The notes: generated from the letters alone by a model not told the origin. Counted from the stretch's first letter, positions 36,859-46,817 are shown. The stretch: 64,000 nt of DNA from Cellvibrionaceae bacterium (GCA_021151695.1 JAGKWU010000007.1:124001-188000); one strand, 5' to 3'. Numbers and translations: made by a program.

Positions 36859-38661
36859 ATGAAGCCATGCACTCTCGCCCTTTTTATTGGGGCCGCTATC
36901 GCCTTGCCAAATCCAGGTTTTGCCGATGTTGCCAATGCGACATCACCAACCGTTCAAACCATTCCCCAGCCCAGTAAACTCAACCAGATTGCCGAGAATT
37001 ATTTCGAGCAGAGAATACAGCTCAATCCGCTCGAAGGTTCGGACACGACGGGTGAAGAGCGTTTTGAAGATAAGCTGGAAATCACCATCGCACCGGCGAA
37101 TATCAAAAAACAAAAACAGCTGGTAGAGCGCACACTCAGTCAATTAAAAAAAATTGACAGCAAGACCTTGAACCACCAGGACCTGATCAGTTTTCGCATG
37201 CTCAAACAACAATTGGAGATGCAGCAAGAAGACGACAAATACCCGAGCCAGCTGGCACCCATCAACCAGCTGCACAATTTCCCCGTCGAGATCGCACAAT
37301 TCGGCAGTGGACAGGATATACAGCCACTCAAAACACCCGCTAATTATGATCACTATCTGGCGCGCCTGAATAAATTACCTGATTGGATTGATCAAGCCAT
37401 TAGCAATATGCAGCAGGGAATTAAACGCGGCATAGTGCAGCCACAAGCCCTGATCAATAGCACACTCCCCTCATTAAAAGCGCTCACCAACAGCGATGTG
37501 GAGCAAAATCCCTATTACACGGCTATCACGCAAATGCCGGCAGAGTTTAGCGCGCAAGATAAAGCCCGCATTAGCGCGGAGTACAAAAAAGCCATCACCG
37601 AACGTTTGGTACCTGCTGCCAATAAACTGGTCAGCTTTTTGGAAAATCAATATTTACCCCATGCACGCACTAGCGATGGCGTAGGTGCGCTCCCCAAAGG
37701 TGATGATTGGTACAGGTATTTGGTGAGATATCACACAACTACCAATATGACGCCCGATGAAATCCACAATTTGGGTTTGCAAGAAGTCGCGCGTATCCAG
37801 GGCGAAATGGAAAACATAAAAAACCGTTACCAATTCAAAGGCACCCTGTTGGAATTTTTGCAATGGCACAACAACAATCCGCAATTCCAACCCTTTACCA
37901 GCGAGCAACAAATTCTCGATAGCTATGCCCAACTCAACCAAAAAATTATGCTTAAGTTGCCCGCACTTTTTGGCCGTGCCCCAAAGGCACCTCTGGTTAT
38001 TCGCCCCGAGCCGGAATTAACTCGCAACACAGCATCTGACCATTACAACACGCCCGCTGCTGATGGTTCTCGCCCCGGAACTTTTTATGCCGTCATCACC
38101 GATCCCACTGCCTATCACAACAGCAGCATGACGAGTTTATTTTTGCACGAGGGCCAACCCGGGCATCATTTTCATATAGGTTTGCAACAGGAACTGGATT
38201 TACCCAGATTCCGCAAATACGGCTGGGTGACAGCTTACGGCGAAGGTTGGGCGCTTTACGCGGAAACGCTCGGTAAAGAGATGGGGCTTTACGATGATCC
38301 AAACCAATATCTTGGCCATTTGAAACTGGAGTTGGTACGCGCTGTACGCCTGGTAACAGATACCGGCCTGCACGCAAAAGGCTGGACGCGCGAACAAACC
38401 ATTAAATACATGATGGATACTGAGGGAAAAACTGAATCCGATGCGCGCCGCGCAACCGAGCGCTATATGGCGATACCCGGCCAAGCGCTGGCCTACAAAA
38501 TTGGCGCACTGAAAATCCAGGAGCTGCGTCAGAAGGCTAGCGCACAATTGGGCGATAAATTTTCGCTCGCGGCGTTTCACGATCTGGTGTTGAGCGATGG
38601 GGTTTTGCCCTTGTCACTGCTGGAAGAAAATGTGAACGAATGGATTAAAGTGCAGCTATAA
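36859..38661 (+). CDS. Secreted DUF885-family metallopeptidase-like protein
   Basis: The product has 600 aa with a signal peptide (to about residue 22). The DUF885 family is related to M3/M32-like zinc peptidases and has the motif HEGxPGHH. Here it is HEGQPGHHFH at His430-Glu431, followed by a Glu-containing GEGWALYAETLGKE segment that provides the third ligand. The long helical N-terminal part (40-400) forms the closed-shell fold. Substrate peptides are unknown. A bidirectional terminator follows (38681-38710), shared with the convergent lipoprotein gene. Confidence 0.88.
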   Translation: MKPCTLALFIGAAIALPNPGFADVANATSPTVQTIPQPSKLNQIAENYFEQRIQLNPLEGSDTTGEERFEDKLEITIAPANIKKQKQLVERTLSQLKKIDSKTLNHQDLISFRMLKQQLEMQQEDDKYPSQLAPINQLHNFPVEIAQFGSGQDIQPLKTPANYDHYLARLNKLPDWIDQAISNMQQGIKRGIVQPQALINSTLPSLKALTNSDVEQNPYYTAITQMPAEFSAQDKARISAEYKKAITERLVPAANKLVSFLENQYLPHARTSDGVGALPKGDDWYRYLVRYHTTTNMTPDEIHNLGLQEVARIQGEMENIKNRYQFKGTLLEFLQWHNNNPQFQPFTSEQQILDSYAQLNQKIMLKLPALFGRAPKAPLVIRPEPELTRNTASDHYNTPAADGSRPGTFYAVITDPTAYHNSSMTSLFLHEGQPGHHFHIGLQQELDLPRFRKYGWVTAYGEGWALYAETLGKEMGLYDDPNQYLGHLKLELVRAVRLVTDTGLHAKGWTREQTIKYMMDTEGKTESDARRATERYMAIPGQALAYKIGALKIQELRQKASAQLGDKFSLAAFHDLVLSDGVLPLSLLEENVNEWIKVQL

Positions 38662-38680
38662 AGTTTTCAGTTCGAAAAAA

Positions 38681-38710
38681 CAGGGCGCCGTTTAAGCGCC
38701 CTGTTTTTTT
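38681..38710. terminator. Bidirectional intrinsic terminator
   Basis: CAGGGCGC pairs with GCGCCCTG across a short loop, followed by T8 on the plus strand; an A6 run precedes the stem and serves the minus-strand gene. Confidence 0.85.
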
Positions 38711-38721
38711 AAGTGGATCTT

Positions 38722-39744
38722 TTAATCCACTTTCAACGTGATCTTAATTCGCAGCAGGTTAGGCGAAGATTTCCCCACAAAAGAATCCAGCGAAATAATA
38801 AACGGCAATTGTTTCTCACCGGAGTATTCATAGGTGATGGTCAGCTGATCTTTGGTAGCTTCAGTTTTGGCACCGGCCCGCATAGTACTTTGCACAGGAA
38901 AATTATCCGCCACTTCCTGTTTGAGCAGATCCATCGTCTCCATATGATGCTTGGTAATCTCCGCCTTCAGCTCATCGCCGACCAGCGCAGGCACATACGG
39001 ATAATCATTCAACTTGCCATCAGCATTGGGCGCAGGGAAAAGCATGTAATCAAACTTTTCGTTAACGTCGGTATTAGTGTCCTCAACCATTGGCTGGGGC
39101 AATTCTTTGCTCGATATCGTTGAATTGAGGTGGCGCTTCGCATCTATATCAAAAGTTATGCTGGCGTCGTAGCCTTTGCCATAGAGCGAGGGTTTCAAAC
39201 TCTGTACATGAAGGCTTCTAATAGTGCCGGTTTCCGTCACTGCACGCTTCATGCTCGCCGAGTCACCGCTCTCCATTGTGGACGCTGCTGCATGGGTCAG
39301 GTTGCCAGTCAACACGCCATCATCAGCAGCATCCCACCAGCTAAAGGGTTCGTAGTCGATGGCTTTTTTACGCAACTCGCTATCTGGCTCCTCACTCACA
39401 AACGGGCGCAGGTCTTTCACAATCCACACTTTGCTGACGGATTTTGCCTGGATGGTGGTTTCCCAATTCGCTTTCATGCCATTTTCGTCGCCCTGCCCTT
39501 TCTGTTGCATATCAACTTCAACAACCAAGGTACCGGGGCGGTAGCCGTCCTGACGCATGAGCTTCTCGCGCTCCTTTGCCTCGTCGCCACTGTCACTAAT
39601 GTTGGCTTCGGTTTGCTCGGTCGCAGTATCGTCCGCTTTGTTTTTATCGGGTGAAGGTGAGCAGTGCGCGAGGCTCAAACCCAATAAAAGGTAGAGCCCG
39701 CCGCGAGCAGCTAAACTGCAAAAGCCCGATGTAAATGTGTTCAT
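38722..39744 (-). CDS. Lipoprotein of unknown function (340 aa)
   Basis: The signal sequence ends GLSLAHC, a lipobox-like site at about Cys29. An acidic, Asp/Glu-rich stretch (KNKADDTATEQTEANISDSG) follows, typical of a lipoprotein tether. The rest (70-340) is beta-rich with no recognised domain; it contains VTETGTIRSLHVQSLKPSLY and ends in a strand (LLRIKITLKVD). No catalytic motif is visible. It converges on the DUF885 gene. Function cannot be assigned. Confidence 0.7.
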   Translation of the reverse strand: MNTFTSGFCSLAARGGLYLLLGLSLAHCSPSPDKNKADDTATEQTEANISDSGDEAKEREKLMRQDGYRPGTLVVEVDMQQKGQGDENGMKANWETTIQAKSVSKVWIVKDLRPFVSEEPDSELRKKAIDYEPFSWWDAADDGVLTGNLTHAAASTMESGDSASMKRAVTETGTIRSLHVQSLKPSLYGKGYDASITFDIDAKRHLNSTISSKELPQPMVEDTNTDVNEKFDYMLFPAPNADGKLNDYPYVPALVGDELKAEITKHHMETMDLLKQEVADNFPVQSTMRAGAKTEATKDQLTITYEYSGEKQLPFIISLDSFVGKSSPNLLRIKITLKVD

Positions 39745-40142
39745 GATGGTGATCTCCCAACGTTCTATTGTGAAACTGAATTCCTGTTCTGCTGAAGGTG
39801 CCAGCTGAAGCCGGCGGTGTAGCAGCGCCTGCGATTGTATCTATGCTCCAAATCCCTATGGCGATCCAGGCCACAAATTTGCAATGCAGACTTAGATGAC
39901 ACAGCCGATACCAACTTTCCCGCAAGATTTAACGCACAAATCGGCCATTGGTTGACCTTCTAACAATTCTTTACCTCAAAACGCCTATGAAAAGGGTTAC
40001 GCAAGACAACTAATGGTTAAAAACACCATAACTTGTACTAGAATGCTCGGAGCGCAACGCTATTCATAGATAAAATGATGCGCACCCACGAAAAATAGCT
40101 AAAACAACCACCACAAAGACAACACCAAACACAGGATACCCT
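39745..40142. other. Divergent promoter region of lipoprotein and GH31 genes
   Basis: About 400 bp between divergent genes. The plus-strand Shine-Dalgarno AGGA lies at 40132-40135. No repeat or gene seen. Confidence 0.4.
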
Positions 40143-42443
40143 ATGAGCCTGAAACCCTATTTGGCCGCCCTCGCCGCCTTGGGCCTCTTTGCCGGCACCC
40201 ATGCGCTGGCCGCGCCCCAAACTGTTATCGAGCGCAACGGCACCTACGTGGGCGTAGAAACCTATGCTCCCAATATAGTCCGCGTGACCCTCGGCACGGA
40301 CCGCGCTACCGCCGCTTCTGCGCCGGGTTATGGCTTTATCGGCAAAACCGATGACAAGGGCTTTAGCCACACCGCCAGCGACAAGGGTGATGATTTCAGT
40401 TCCGGTAGCCTGAACCTGCATATCAATGCCCAGCCCTGGCCAAGCGCGCCTAGCATGGGTGAGCGCTATTTTGCGCCTTCTCTGCCTCCCGTTGCCCTGC
40501 AGGTTAAGAATGCCAAAGGCGAGCAAGTGCTGAGCATGAACGGCTGGGAGATGTCGCCCTACGAAGTGAACGGCGAAAAAACCTTCCAGGTAGGCGCCAG
40601 CTTCGGCACCTCAGCTGATGAACACTTCTACGGCCTTGGCCAAAACCAGGAAGGCATTCTCGATTTGCGCGGCCGCACCATCGACTGCAAACACTGGTAT
40701 GACGCGCCCCACGGCGAGACTGTGTGCATTCCGTTCATGTTGTCCAACAAAGGCTACGGCATAGTGTGGGACAACCCGTCCGACACCAAAGTCTATCCCG
40801 GTGTTAACGGCCGTACCCTGTGGCAATCCCGCGTGGGCGAGCGCGTTTCCTACTTTGTCATTACCGGTACTCCCGACGAAATCTGGGCAGGCTACGCCAA
40901 GCTGACCGGCAAGACGCCAATCCCCCCCAAAGCGGCTTTTGGTTTGATCCAATCCAAGGCGCGCTATGCCAGCCAGAAAGAAGTAATGGATGTGGCGGAA
41001 ACCTACCAGGCCAAAAAATACCCGCTGGATATTATGGTGGTGGATTGGTTCTACTGGACCCGCATGGGCCAGTTGGACATAGACCCGGCGCAATTCCCTG
41101 ATCCTACCGGCATGAACAAAAAACTGCATGGCATGGGCCTGCAAACCGTTATCTCTATTTGGCCACGCTTTGAAACGGCCGGTCGTTATTACAACGAGCT
41201 GGACACCAAGGGCTTTTTCCTGAAAAACAAAGACGGCCAATCGCAAGACGGCCTGCCTTTCCGCTCTGATCGCACAGGCGCGTTGATCGATTCCACCAAT
41301 CCTGATGCGCGCAAGTGGTTCTTCGAAAAAGCCCGCGACAACGTACTGTCCCACGGCTTTGACTACCCATGGCTGGACGAAACCGAGCCGGATCTGGTAC
41401 CTGATGGTTTCTTCTACAAAATCGGCTCAGGCGACCGCTACCACAACGTTTACCCGCTGATGCACGTGGAAGGTTTTGCCGATGGCCTGCGTGAATACCG
41501 CCCCGGTAAACGTAGCCTGATCCTTGCGCGCGCGGCTTATTTGGGCTCGCAACGCACCGGTGGTTTGTTCTGGTCCTCTGACATTCAGCCAAGCTGGGAA
41601 GCGCTCAAGCGCCAGGTTCCTACGGGCCTGAACATGACCGCATCCGGTTTTGCCTACTGGGGTAATGATATCGGCGGCTGGCAGTGGTTGCCGCAGGTCA
41701 CTAGCGCGACCAAAACGCCGTTGCTCGATCCCTCTGATGCACGTGAAACTGTGGGCCAAAACCACGACTATCCAGAGCTGTTTACTCGCTGGTTCCAGTA
41801 CGGCACTTTCCTGCCCACACTGCGTGTACACGGTGACCGTAAACACACAGAAATTTGGGCCTTTGGTAAAGAAGCCGAAGTGGTATTGGCCCAGTACGAC
41901 CGCCTGCGCTACCAGCTAATTCCTTACATCTATTCGCAAGCCAAACAAACTTACGATACAGGCGCCCCCTTCATGCGCGCACTTTGGGTTGATTTCCCCA
42001 ATGATCCAAAAGTGGCAAACATTGGCGATGAATATATGTTCGGCCCTGCGTTTTTGGTTGCGCCCGTAACCGAGCAAGCACAAACCGAAAAAGACGTTTA
42101 TTTACCTGCGGGTAGCGACTGGTACAACTTCTGGACCAACGAGAAATTCGCCGGTGGCCAAACTATTAAAGTGGCGGCACCTATCGACCAGATTCCCGTG
42201 TTTGTGAAAGCCGGTTCCATAGTGCCAATCGGTGCAGACATCCAAAGCACGGCGACCAAACAAGCTATCGCCAGCATCAAGGTATACCCGGGCAAAGATG
42301 CCGAGTTCAACTTGTATGACGATGATGGTGTAAGCCTGGATTACCAAAAAGGCAAAGGTTCAGTGACCAAACTGCGCTGGAGCGAATCCAGCAAATCGCT
42401 GAGCGGTGGCGGCAATGCGGATGTGAAAGTGATCGGCAAATAA
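40143..42443 (+). CDS. Secreted GH31 alpha-glycosidase
   Basis: The product has 766 aa with a signal peptide (to about residue 23). GH31 architecture is complete: N-terminal beta-sandwich (25-250), (beta/alpha)8 barrel (about 265-610) and two C-terminal beta domains. The nucleophile is Asp412 (YPWLDETEPD), the acid/base Asp480 (LFWSSDIQP), and GNDIGGW is the family loop. GH31 includes alpha-glucosidases, alpha-xylosidases and alpha-transglucosylases, and the exact reaction cannot be fixed here. The strongly biased codon use (GGC, CTG, AAC) differs from neighbours and suggests high expression. A strong terminator follows. Confidence 0.93.
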   Translation: MSLKPYLAALAALGLFAGTHALAAPQTVIERNGTYVGVETYAPNIVRVTLGTDRATAASAPGYGFIGKTDDKGFSHTASDKGDDFSSGSLNLHINAQPWPSAPSMGERYFAPSLPPVALQVKNAKGEQVLSMNGWEMSPYEVNGEKTFQVGASFGTSADEHFYGLGQNQEGILDLRGRTIDCKHWYDAPHGETVCIPFMLSNKGYGIVWDNPSDTKVYPGVNGRTLWQSRVGERVSYFVITGTPDEIWAGYAKLTGKTPIPPKAAFGLIQSKARYASQKEVMDVAETYQAKKYPLDIMVVDWFYWTRMGQLDIDPAQFPDPTGMNKKLHGMGLQTVISIWPRFETAGRYYNELDTKGFFLKNKDGQSQDGLPFRSDRTGALIDSTNPDARKWFFEKARDNVLSHGFDYPWLDETEPDLVPDGFFYKIGSGDRYHNVYPLMHVEGFADGLREYRPGKRSLILARAAYLGSQRTGGLFWSSDIQPSWEALKRQVPTGLNMTASGFAYWGNDIGGWQWLPQVTSATKTPLLDPSDARETVGQNHDYPELFTRWFQYGTFLPTLRVHGDRKHTEIWAFGKEAEVVLAQYDRLRYQLIPYIYSQAKQTYDTGAPFMRALWVDFPNDPKVANIGDEYMFGPAFLVAPVTEQAQTEKDVYLPAGSDWYNFWTNEKFAGGQTIKVAAPIDQIPVFVKAGSIVPIGADIQSTATKQAIASIKVYPGKDAEFNLYDDDGVSLDYQKGKGSVTKLRWSESSKSLSGGGNADVKVIGK

Positions 42444-42935
42444 GTTTTTTTTGCTGATGTGATAAACGAAAAGCCCTGCGAGAAATCGCGGGGCTTTTTC
42501 GTTTCTGTGCCCTAAAAAAATGGCTTGATAAATATTGTGCACCAGTGATCTGGGAGATTGGCGCGGGTACAACGCTCTCAGCTGTCGATATACTAAACAA
42601 CAAGAAATACCCTGAAAGATCTTTTGGTCGCAAGGCATGTCATAGATAGCGCAAATGGGGCTATTTTTATTCCACTAAGAATAAGTCGTCGCTTCAAAAA
42701 ATTTATTCATAACTCTTGGCCGTGTAAACCTGAGACTGCAGGCGTTTATTTTTTACATTCTCCTCCCCTCACGCCCTGCCCTCTAAAATATGTCAGCGAA
42801 ATGTACATTCCCTTCATAAATCCCTGGCACCGAATTACATATTCTTTAACAAATTTAATCAGTTAGTGGCGCTGGAATACAACTTGCTGCCATACGTGGG
42901 CTTGGAATTACTCCAATACATTAGGGAGAAATACT
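42444..42935. other. Intergenic region
   Basis: It holds the GH31 terminator and the promoter and Shine-Dalgarno (GGGAGA, about 42924) of the PEP-CTERM gene. Nothing else was recognised. Confidence 0.4.
42466..42503 (+). terminator. Intrinsic terminator after GH31 gene
   Basis: ACGAAAAGCCCTGCG and CGCGGGGCTTTTTCGT form an imperfect long stem with T5 in the right arm; the loop is AGAAAT. Confidence 0.85.
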
Positions 42936-43766
42936 ATGAAAACCTTCTCTTTCATAAAAACACTTGGCCAATCAGTCACTATTACCTCAGCGTTACTGCT
43001 GGGTATATCTGCTGCATCAGCCACTACCATTGATTTAATTACTGCGGGGCCAGCGAATGATAGCGGTACTGCCAATGGCACCATCTACACGCGTATAGAT
43101 ACCCAGCCAACAGGGACGGGGGTGTTTAAACCTTTCTTGCGTATTCAGGGAAAATCGCAATCTGAACCCGCCGGCAGCGAACAGGGATATAACGCTGACT
43201 ATGCCAACGCAACCGAGCCGCAATTTGATGAAAAGACAGGAAACTGGACCCATTCATTGCGCTTCGGCGATCTTGTCTACATCGAGCTGGATGGCATTGG
43301 TTACTTCGAGTTTTTGCTCGATCTCGATGACCCAAATAATAAGAAAGACGCTAATGTGCGTAACATCAGCCTTGATAGCGTGCAGATTTTTACCAGCGCT
43401 ACTGCGCTCTCTGCCCCCTATTCAGACGACCTGTCTACACTTGGTACCAAACGCTATGACATGGATGTAGGCGCAGATGGAGATGTGACCGTCAACCTTG
43501 ATGGTGCATTGACGCATGGTAACGGCCAAAGTGATATGGCCATGTATATACTCGCGAGCAACTTTGCGGGGGTTCTGGATACTGATTACGTGACTTTCTA
43601 TAGTTATTTCGGCAACCCTTACTATGCCGATGGTTCTTTTGAAGAATGGAGCAATCGCGACTGCCCGGATTGCAAGCCACCTCACCAGGTACCAGACCCA
43701 GGTTCATTGTTCTTGTTTACTTTAGGGTTGGCGAGCATCTATGTAATACGGCATCGTCCCGCTTAA
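42936..43766 (+). CDS. PEP-CTERM sorted secreted protein
   Basis: The product has 276 aa with a signal peptide ending near ASA (about 29). The mature part is a beta-rich choice-of-anchor-type domain (LRFGDLVYIELDGIGYFEFL). The C-terminus has the PEP-CTERM pattern: VPDPGSLFLFTLGLASIYVI followed by the basic end RHRPA. PEP-CTERM proteins are cleaved and attached by exosortase, often in exopolysaccharide-linked systems. The motif reads VPDPG instead of VPEPS. No exosortase gene lies in the window. A terminator follows. Confidence 0.82.
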   Translation: MKTFSFIKTLGQSVTITSALLLGISAASATTIDLITAGPANDSGTANGTIYTRIDTQPTGTGVFKPFLRIQGKSQSEPAGSEQGYNADYANATEPQFDEKTGNWTHSLRFGDLVYIELDGIGYFEFLLDLDDPNNKKDANVRNISLDSVQIFTSATALSAPYSDDLSTLGTKRYDMDVGADGDVTVNLDGALTHGNGQSDMAMYILASNFAGVLDTDYVTFYSYFGNPYYADGSFEEWSNRDCPDCKPPHQVPDPGSLFLFTLGLASIYVIRHRPA

Positions 43767-43795
43767 ATAGCCAGTGATTGTATTACTACCGACCG

Positions 43796-43828
43796 AGCCC
43801 ATGCAGCCTGTACTGCATGGGCTTTTTT
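43796..43828. terminator. Intrinsic terminator
   Basis: AGCCCATGCAG pairs with CTGCATGGGCT across a 6-nt loop, followed by T6 on the plus strand. It lies between the convergent PEP-CTERM and pectate lyase genes. Confidence 0.88.
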
Positions 43829-43834
43829 AATCAC

Positions 43835-45790
43835 TTACTTACCGGCACCAGCAGTCGCTTTAGTCGCAACCTCCACCGTCGAGCTCACTTGCAGTGAATA
43901 GCTGTAAGGCGGAACCCAGCTATCAGCCGACGATGGTTTAGTGAAACCGCATTGGCCATCAACATCCAATGTGCCGCTTCTGTCACTGGTAAATTTATGC
44001 AACGTTGAGCGGAAACCTTTGTAGGTTTTGCCCAAAATTGCCTTGCCACAGAAATCCTCTACTTTCAAACCCGTTAAATTAAATGCGAGGTTTTCCAGCA
44101 GCATGTTGGATTGGTAACGCGCATTAATACCTGATTCAAATTTCAAATCAGCATCCGCAGGTTCTGTCGCACCGCTGATTAAATTATTGTAAAGATGCAC
44201 CTGACCAAAGCGATTGAGCGGCAAACGTGCGCCTGTGCTATCCCACCAGTTGTTGGCGAAGGTTACGTGCAAACGGCCATCATCGCTCCAGGCGCGGCCA
44301 CTATCGCCATTGCCTACCAAAGTCGTTTTATGATGCTTGGTGAAATAGCTGTTCGCGATAGTCACATAATCTGAGCCACGCACAACATCCAACGCACCGT
44401 CGTGGCGAGTATCTGAGCCTAAACTATCGGGAGTATCGCCATCTGAAATCGATACGTGATCAACATAAATATTTTGCACGCGCGACAGGGTTACACCATC
44501 AGCATAAGCATTGCCGGAATCTTCCGGGTTTACATCCCAGGGCGTATCTATTTTCAAATTGCGAACAATAACGTTGCGCGTCCAGGTGGGGAACTTATCG
44601 CCATCTTTGCCCGCTGCAATCCAGGCTTTGAACGCGTCCTCTGCTGGCGTAGTACCTGTACCCAGTTCACCACCTATCAACAGAGACGTACCGGTAATAC
44701 GCGCAGGTTTTCCATTCGCACCATTAATACCTACCAGCGTAGTGTTAGATGGAATGCTAATAGAACCACCGTATTTTTGATCACTGTAACTGGTGTATTC
44801 CGTAAAGGTTTTGTTGTTATTGCTGTAACGCAAATCTATATGGCCCACAACACGAATAATTTTTGGATTCAAACCCGCGTCGTTAATCGCGTTTACCAAT
44901 TGTTGACCATTAAAGACGGTGTAAATATTGGCAGCGCGCGCATTGCGTCCGCCAGTGACGGTGACACGGCTATTGCCGCTACCGTTACGCACATAAACAG
45001 CCCAGCCATTTTCCGGCGCAACATCACATTCAAGTGCACTCAATACACCGTGGGTTGGATCTGAAGTTGCAAACTCCCAGGTTGGCAATACGGGTGCTGC
45101 ACGATAATTACTCGGGCTGTGCAAGCCATCCACTTCAACCGGTGCAGAATAATTGCGCACACCATATTGCGCTGTTTGCAGCGGCGTTGTGTCACCCGTC
45201 AACGTTGCGGCATCTGTATAAGCTAATGCAACACTCGCGCAAGCCGTGGTAGAAATGATGCCGCGATCAGTTGTACTCGCAGTAGAGCTGCTGGATGAGC
45301 TTGTGGATGAACTGGTAGCCACAGACGAGCTTGTCGCAACCGATGAGCTGCTAGTCGCTACCGAAGAACTTGTCTTCACACTTGAACTGGAGCTGCTGGT
45401 TTTGGAACTGGTCGCCACCGATGAACTTGTGGCAACTGACGAGCTTGTTTTTACGCTGGAACTCGAGCTTGCAATGGAGGAAGTGGAAGAGGAGATGCCA
45501 TTACCTGATGTTGGAATGGAACACTCCTTGGCGCTTTTACTCGGAATCGGATCTGAACCAAAAGTCGCGACGCTACAAGTAAAGGTTCCATTCAACACTT
45601 TATAAACAAACAAGCCAGACGCCCCGAAAGCCACGTTAGTAGGCTGGCTTACCGAGCAGGTTTCGCCAATAGCACAAATAGTTGTGTAGTTGGCAGGACG
45701 GTTAGTGGCGGCTTGTGATTCGGCGGCGATGAATGCGCCCAAGCCAAGGGCTGCTGCAATTGCGTTTTTCTTTATTATTAATGTTCTCAT
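43835..45790 (-). CDS. Secreted PL1 pectate lyase with poly-serine linker
   Basis: The product has 651 aa. A signal peptide (to about AESQA) is followed by a small N-terminal domain with three Cys pairs (about 35-95), which may bind carbohydrate. A Ser/Thr/Val linker (about 98-170) is built of imperfect SSSVATSS units, typical of Cellvibrio plant-wall enzymes. The PL1 beta-helix catalytic domain (about 175-650) shows IYVDHVSISDGD, DGALDVVRGSDYVTIANSYF, KHHKTTLVGNGDS and ARLPLNRFGQVHLYNN, including the catalytic Arg. It cleaves polygalacturonate by beta-elimination with calcium. Start ATG 45790 has GGAG upstream. Confidence 0.94.
   Translation of the reverse strand: MRTLIIKKNAIAAALGLGAFIAAESQAATNRPANYTTICAIGETCSVSQPTNVAFGASGLFVYKVLNGTFTCSVATFGSDPIPSKSAKECSIPTSGNGISSSTSSIASSSSSVKTSSSVATSSSVATSSKTSSSSSSVKTSSSVATSSSSVATSSSVATSSSTSSSSSSTASTTDRGIISTTACASVALAYTDAATLTGDTTPLQTAQYGVRNYSAPVEVDGLHSPSNYRAAPVLPTWEFATSDPTHGVLSALECDVAPENGWAVYVRNGSGNSRVTVTGGRNARAANIYTVFNGQQLVNAINDAGLNPKIIRVVGHIDLRYSNNNKTFTEYTSYSDQKYGGSISIPSNTTLVGINGANGKPARITGTSLLIGGELGTGTTPAEDAFKAWIAAGKDGDKFPTWTRNVIVRNLKIDTPWDVNPEDSGNAYADGVTLSRVQNIYVDHVSISDGDTPDSLGSDTRHDGALDVVRGSDYVTIANSYFTKHHKTTLVGNGDSGRAWSDDGRLHVTFANNWWDSTGARLPLNRFGQVHLYNNLISGATEPADADLKFESGINARYQSNMLLENLAFNLTGLKVEDFCGKAILGKTYKGFRSTLHKFTSDRSGTLDVDGQCGFTKPSSADSWVPPYSYSLQVSSTVEVATKATAGAGK
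45246..45500 (-). repeat. Serine-linker coding repeats
   Basis: Imperfect repeats of AGC/TCC/GTC/ACA-type codons encode the pectate lyase linker. The opposite strand gives a Glu/Leu-rich frame that is only a shadow of these repeats. Confidence 0.6.
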
Positions 45791-46054
45791 GTCAGGTTCT
45801 CCTGGAAGCCTTGAGAGAGAGATGATTTATCCTCGTTATTATTAATGTCACCCCGCTTCAACCCTTTGCCTTTCACCCAAAGCGCAGAGCCGAGGCAAGA
45901 TGCCTCAGACAGCATTGGGACAAAGGCTCGGAGGCCCCGCTGCTGGACGAAAATTCTGCACAGCAGCGCTTTATTTAGCAATCACCAAAAGCCAATTTCG
46001 TCACACAAAAACATATGTTTTTAGTTATTTTTAACTATATTTAACAATGTAAAT

Positions 46055-46086
46055 GGTTACTTTTTTTAAATTATCAACAAGTAACC
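46055..46086. promoter_or_regulatory. Inverted repeat, operator candidate
   Basis: GGTTACTT (46055-46062) is mirrored by AAGTAACC (46079-46086), with a 16-bp AT-rich spacer. Confidence 0.45.
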
Positions 46087-46113
46087 GTATACATATTGCA
46101 ATAGAATAAAATG

Positions 46114-46123
46114 TAAACGTTTA
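46114..46123. promoter_or_regulatory. LacI-family-type operator candidate
   Basis: TAAACGTTTA is a perfect palindrome within ATGTAAACGTTTAAGC. LacI/GalR-family regulators commonly bind a central CG dyad of this form. It may control the divergent pectate lyase gene 324 bp away or the nearer thioesterase gene. Confidence 0.45.
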
Positions 46124-46223
46124 AGCCCTTCGGCGAGCACCACAATTGCCCGCCCCCGAGCAGTAAAACGACTATCATCAAAACATTAACCAACACGTAT
46201 AAAAACAGCAGCGAGGCACATCC

Positions 46224-46697
46224 ATGAGCAACCCACAACGCGACATAACCCTACGTTTTCTGGCCGAGCCACAAGATGTCAATTTCGGAGGAAAAGTACA
46301 CGGCGGTGCCGTAATGAAATGGATCGACCTGGCAGCTTACGCCTGCGCCGCTGGTTGGAGCAGCCGCTACTGTGTGACGGCCTATGCGGGCGGCATCAGG
46401 TTTGTGTCGCCAATCCATGTTGGCAACCTGGTGGAGGTGTCGGCCAAAATTATCTACACGGGAAATTCATCCATGCATATCGCCATTGAGGTGAATGCCT
46501 GTGATCCAAAATCCCTCAATCGACGCCTTACCACTCACTGTATTGTGATCATGGTGGCGGTGGATGAATCCGGTTTAAAAGTGAAAGTCCCCGAATGGAT
46601 ACCTGTTACAGAACAAGACAAGCAGCAACATGCCGCCGCCGTAAAACTCATGGAGATGCGCAAAAAAATTGGAGAGGAAATGGAAATTTTTGTTTGA
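46224..46697 (+). CDS. Acyl-CoA thioesterase (hotdog fold)
   Basis: The product has 157 aa with a single hotdog domain. The active-site helix region NFGGKVHGGAVMKWIDLAAY is the YciA/BFIT-type signature, with the Asp (WIDLA) catalytic in the family. The VTAYAGGIRFVSPIHVGNLV strand continues the fold. It should hydrolyse acyl-CoA to free acid and CoA in the cytoplasm; chain-length preference is unknown. The C-terminal helix is charged. ATG follows GAGGCACATCC. It is divergent from the pectate lyase gene. Confidence 0.88.
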   Translation: MSNPQRDITLRFLAEPQDVNFGGKVHGGAVMKWIDLAAYACAAGWSSRYCVTAYAGGIRFVSPIHVGNLVEVSAKIIYTGNSSMHIAIEVNACDPKSLNRRLTTHCIVIMVAVDESGLKVKVPEWIPVTEQDKQQHAAAVKLMEMRKKIGEEMEIFV

Positions 46698-46817
46698 TGA
46701 TTTAGATTCCAAAACATTTTCCAAACATGAGTTTTGTCACAAGTTTCGCGTGTTAATTTGAAGCCTTCGCAAACGCCCCCAGATTAAGGCTCAACCACAT
46801 AAAGTTGAGCCTTATCC

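Larger units (their letters stand above)
45791..46223. other. Divergent control region of pectate lyase and thioesterase genes
   Basis: A perfect 8-bp inverted repeat (46055-46062 and 46079-46086), a LacI-type palindrome (46114-46123) and AT-rich promoter-like sequence occupy 46010-46130. Confidence 0.5.

Noticed and set aside
45246..45605. Plus-strand Glu/Leu-rich frame
   Set aside because: It is the antisense shadow of the serine-linker repeats of the pectate lyase.
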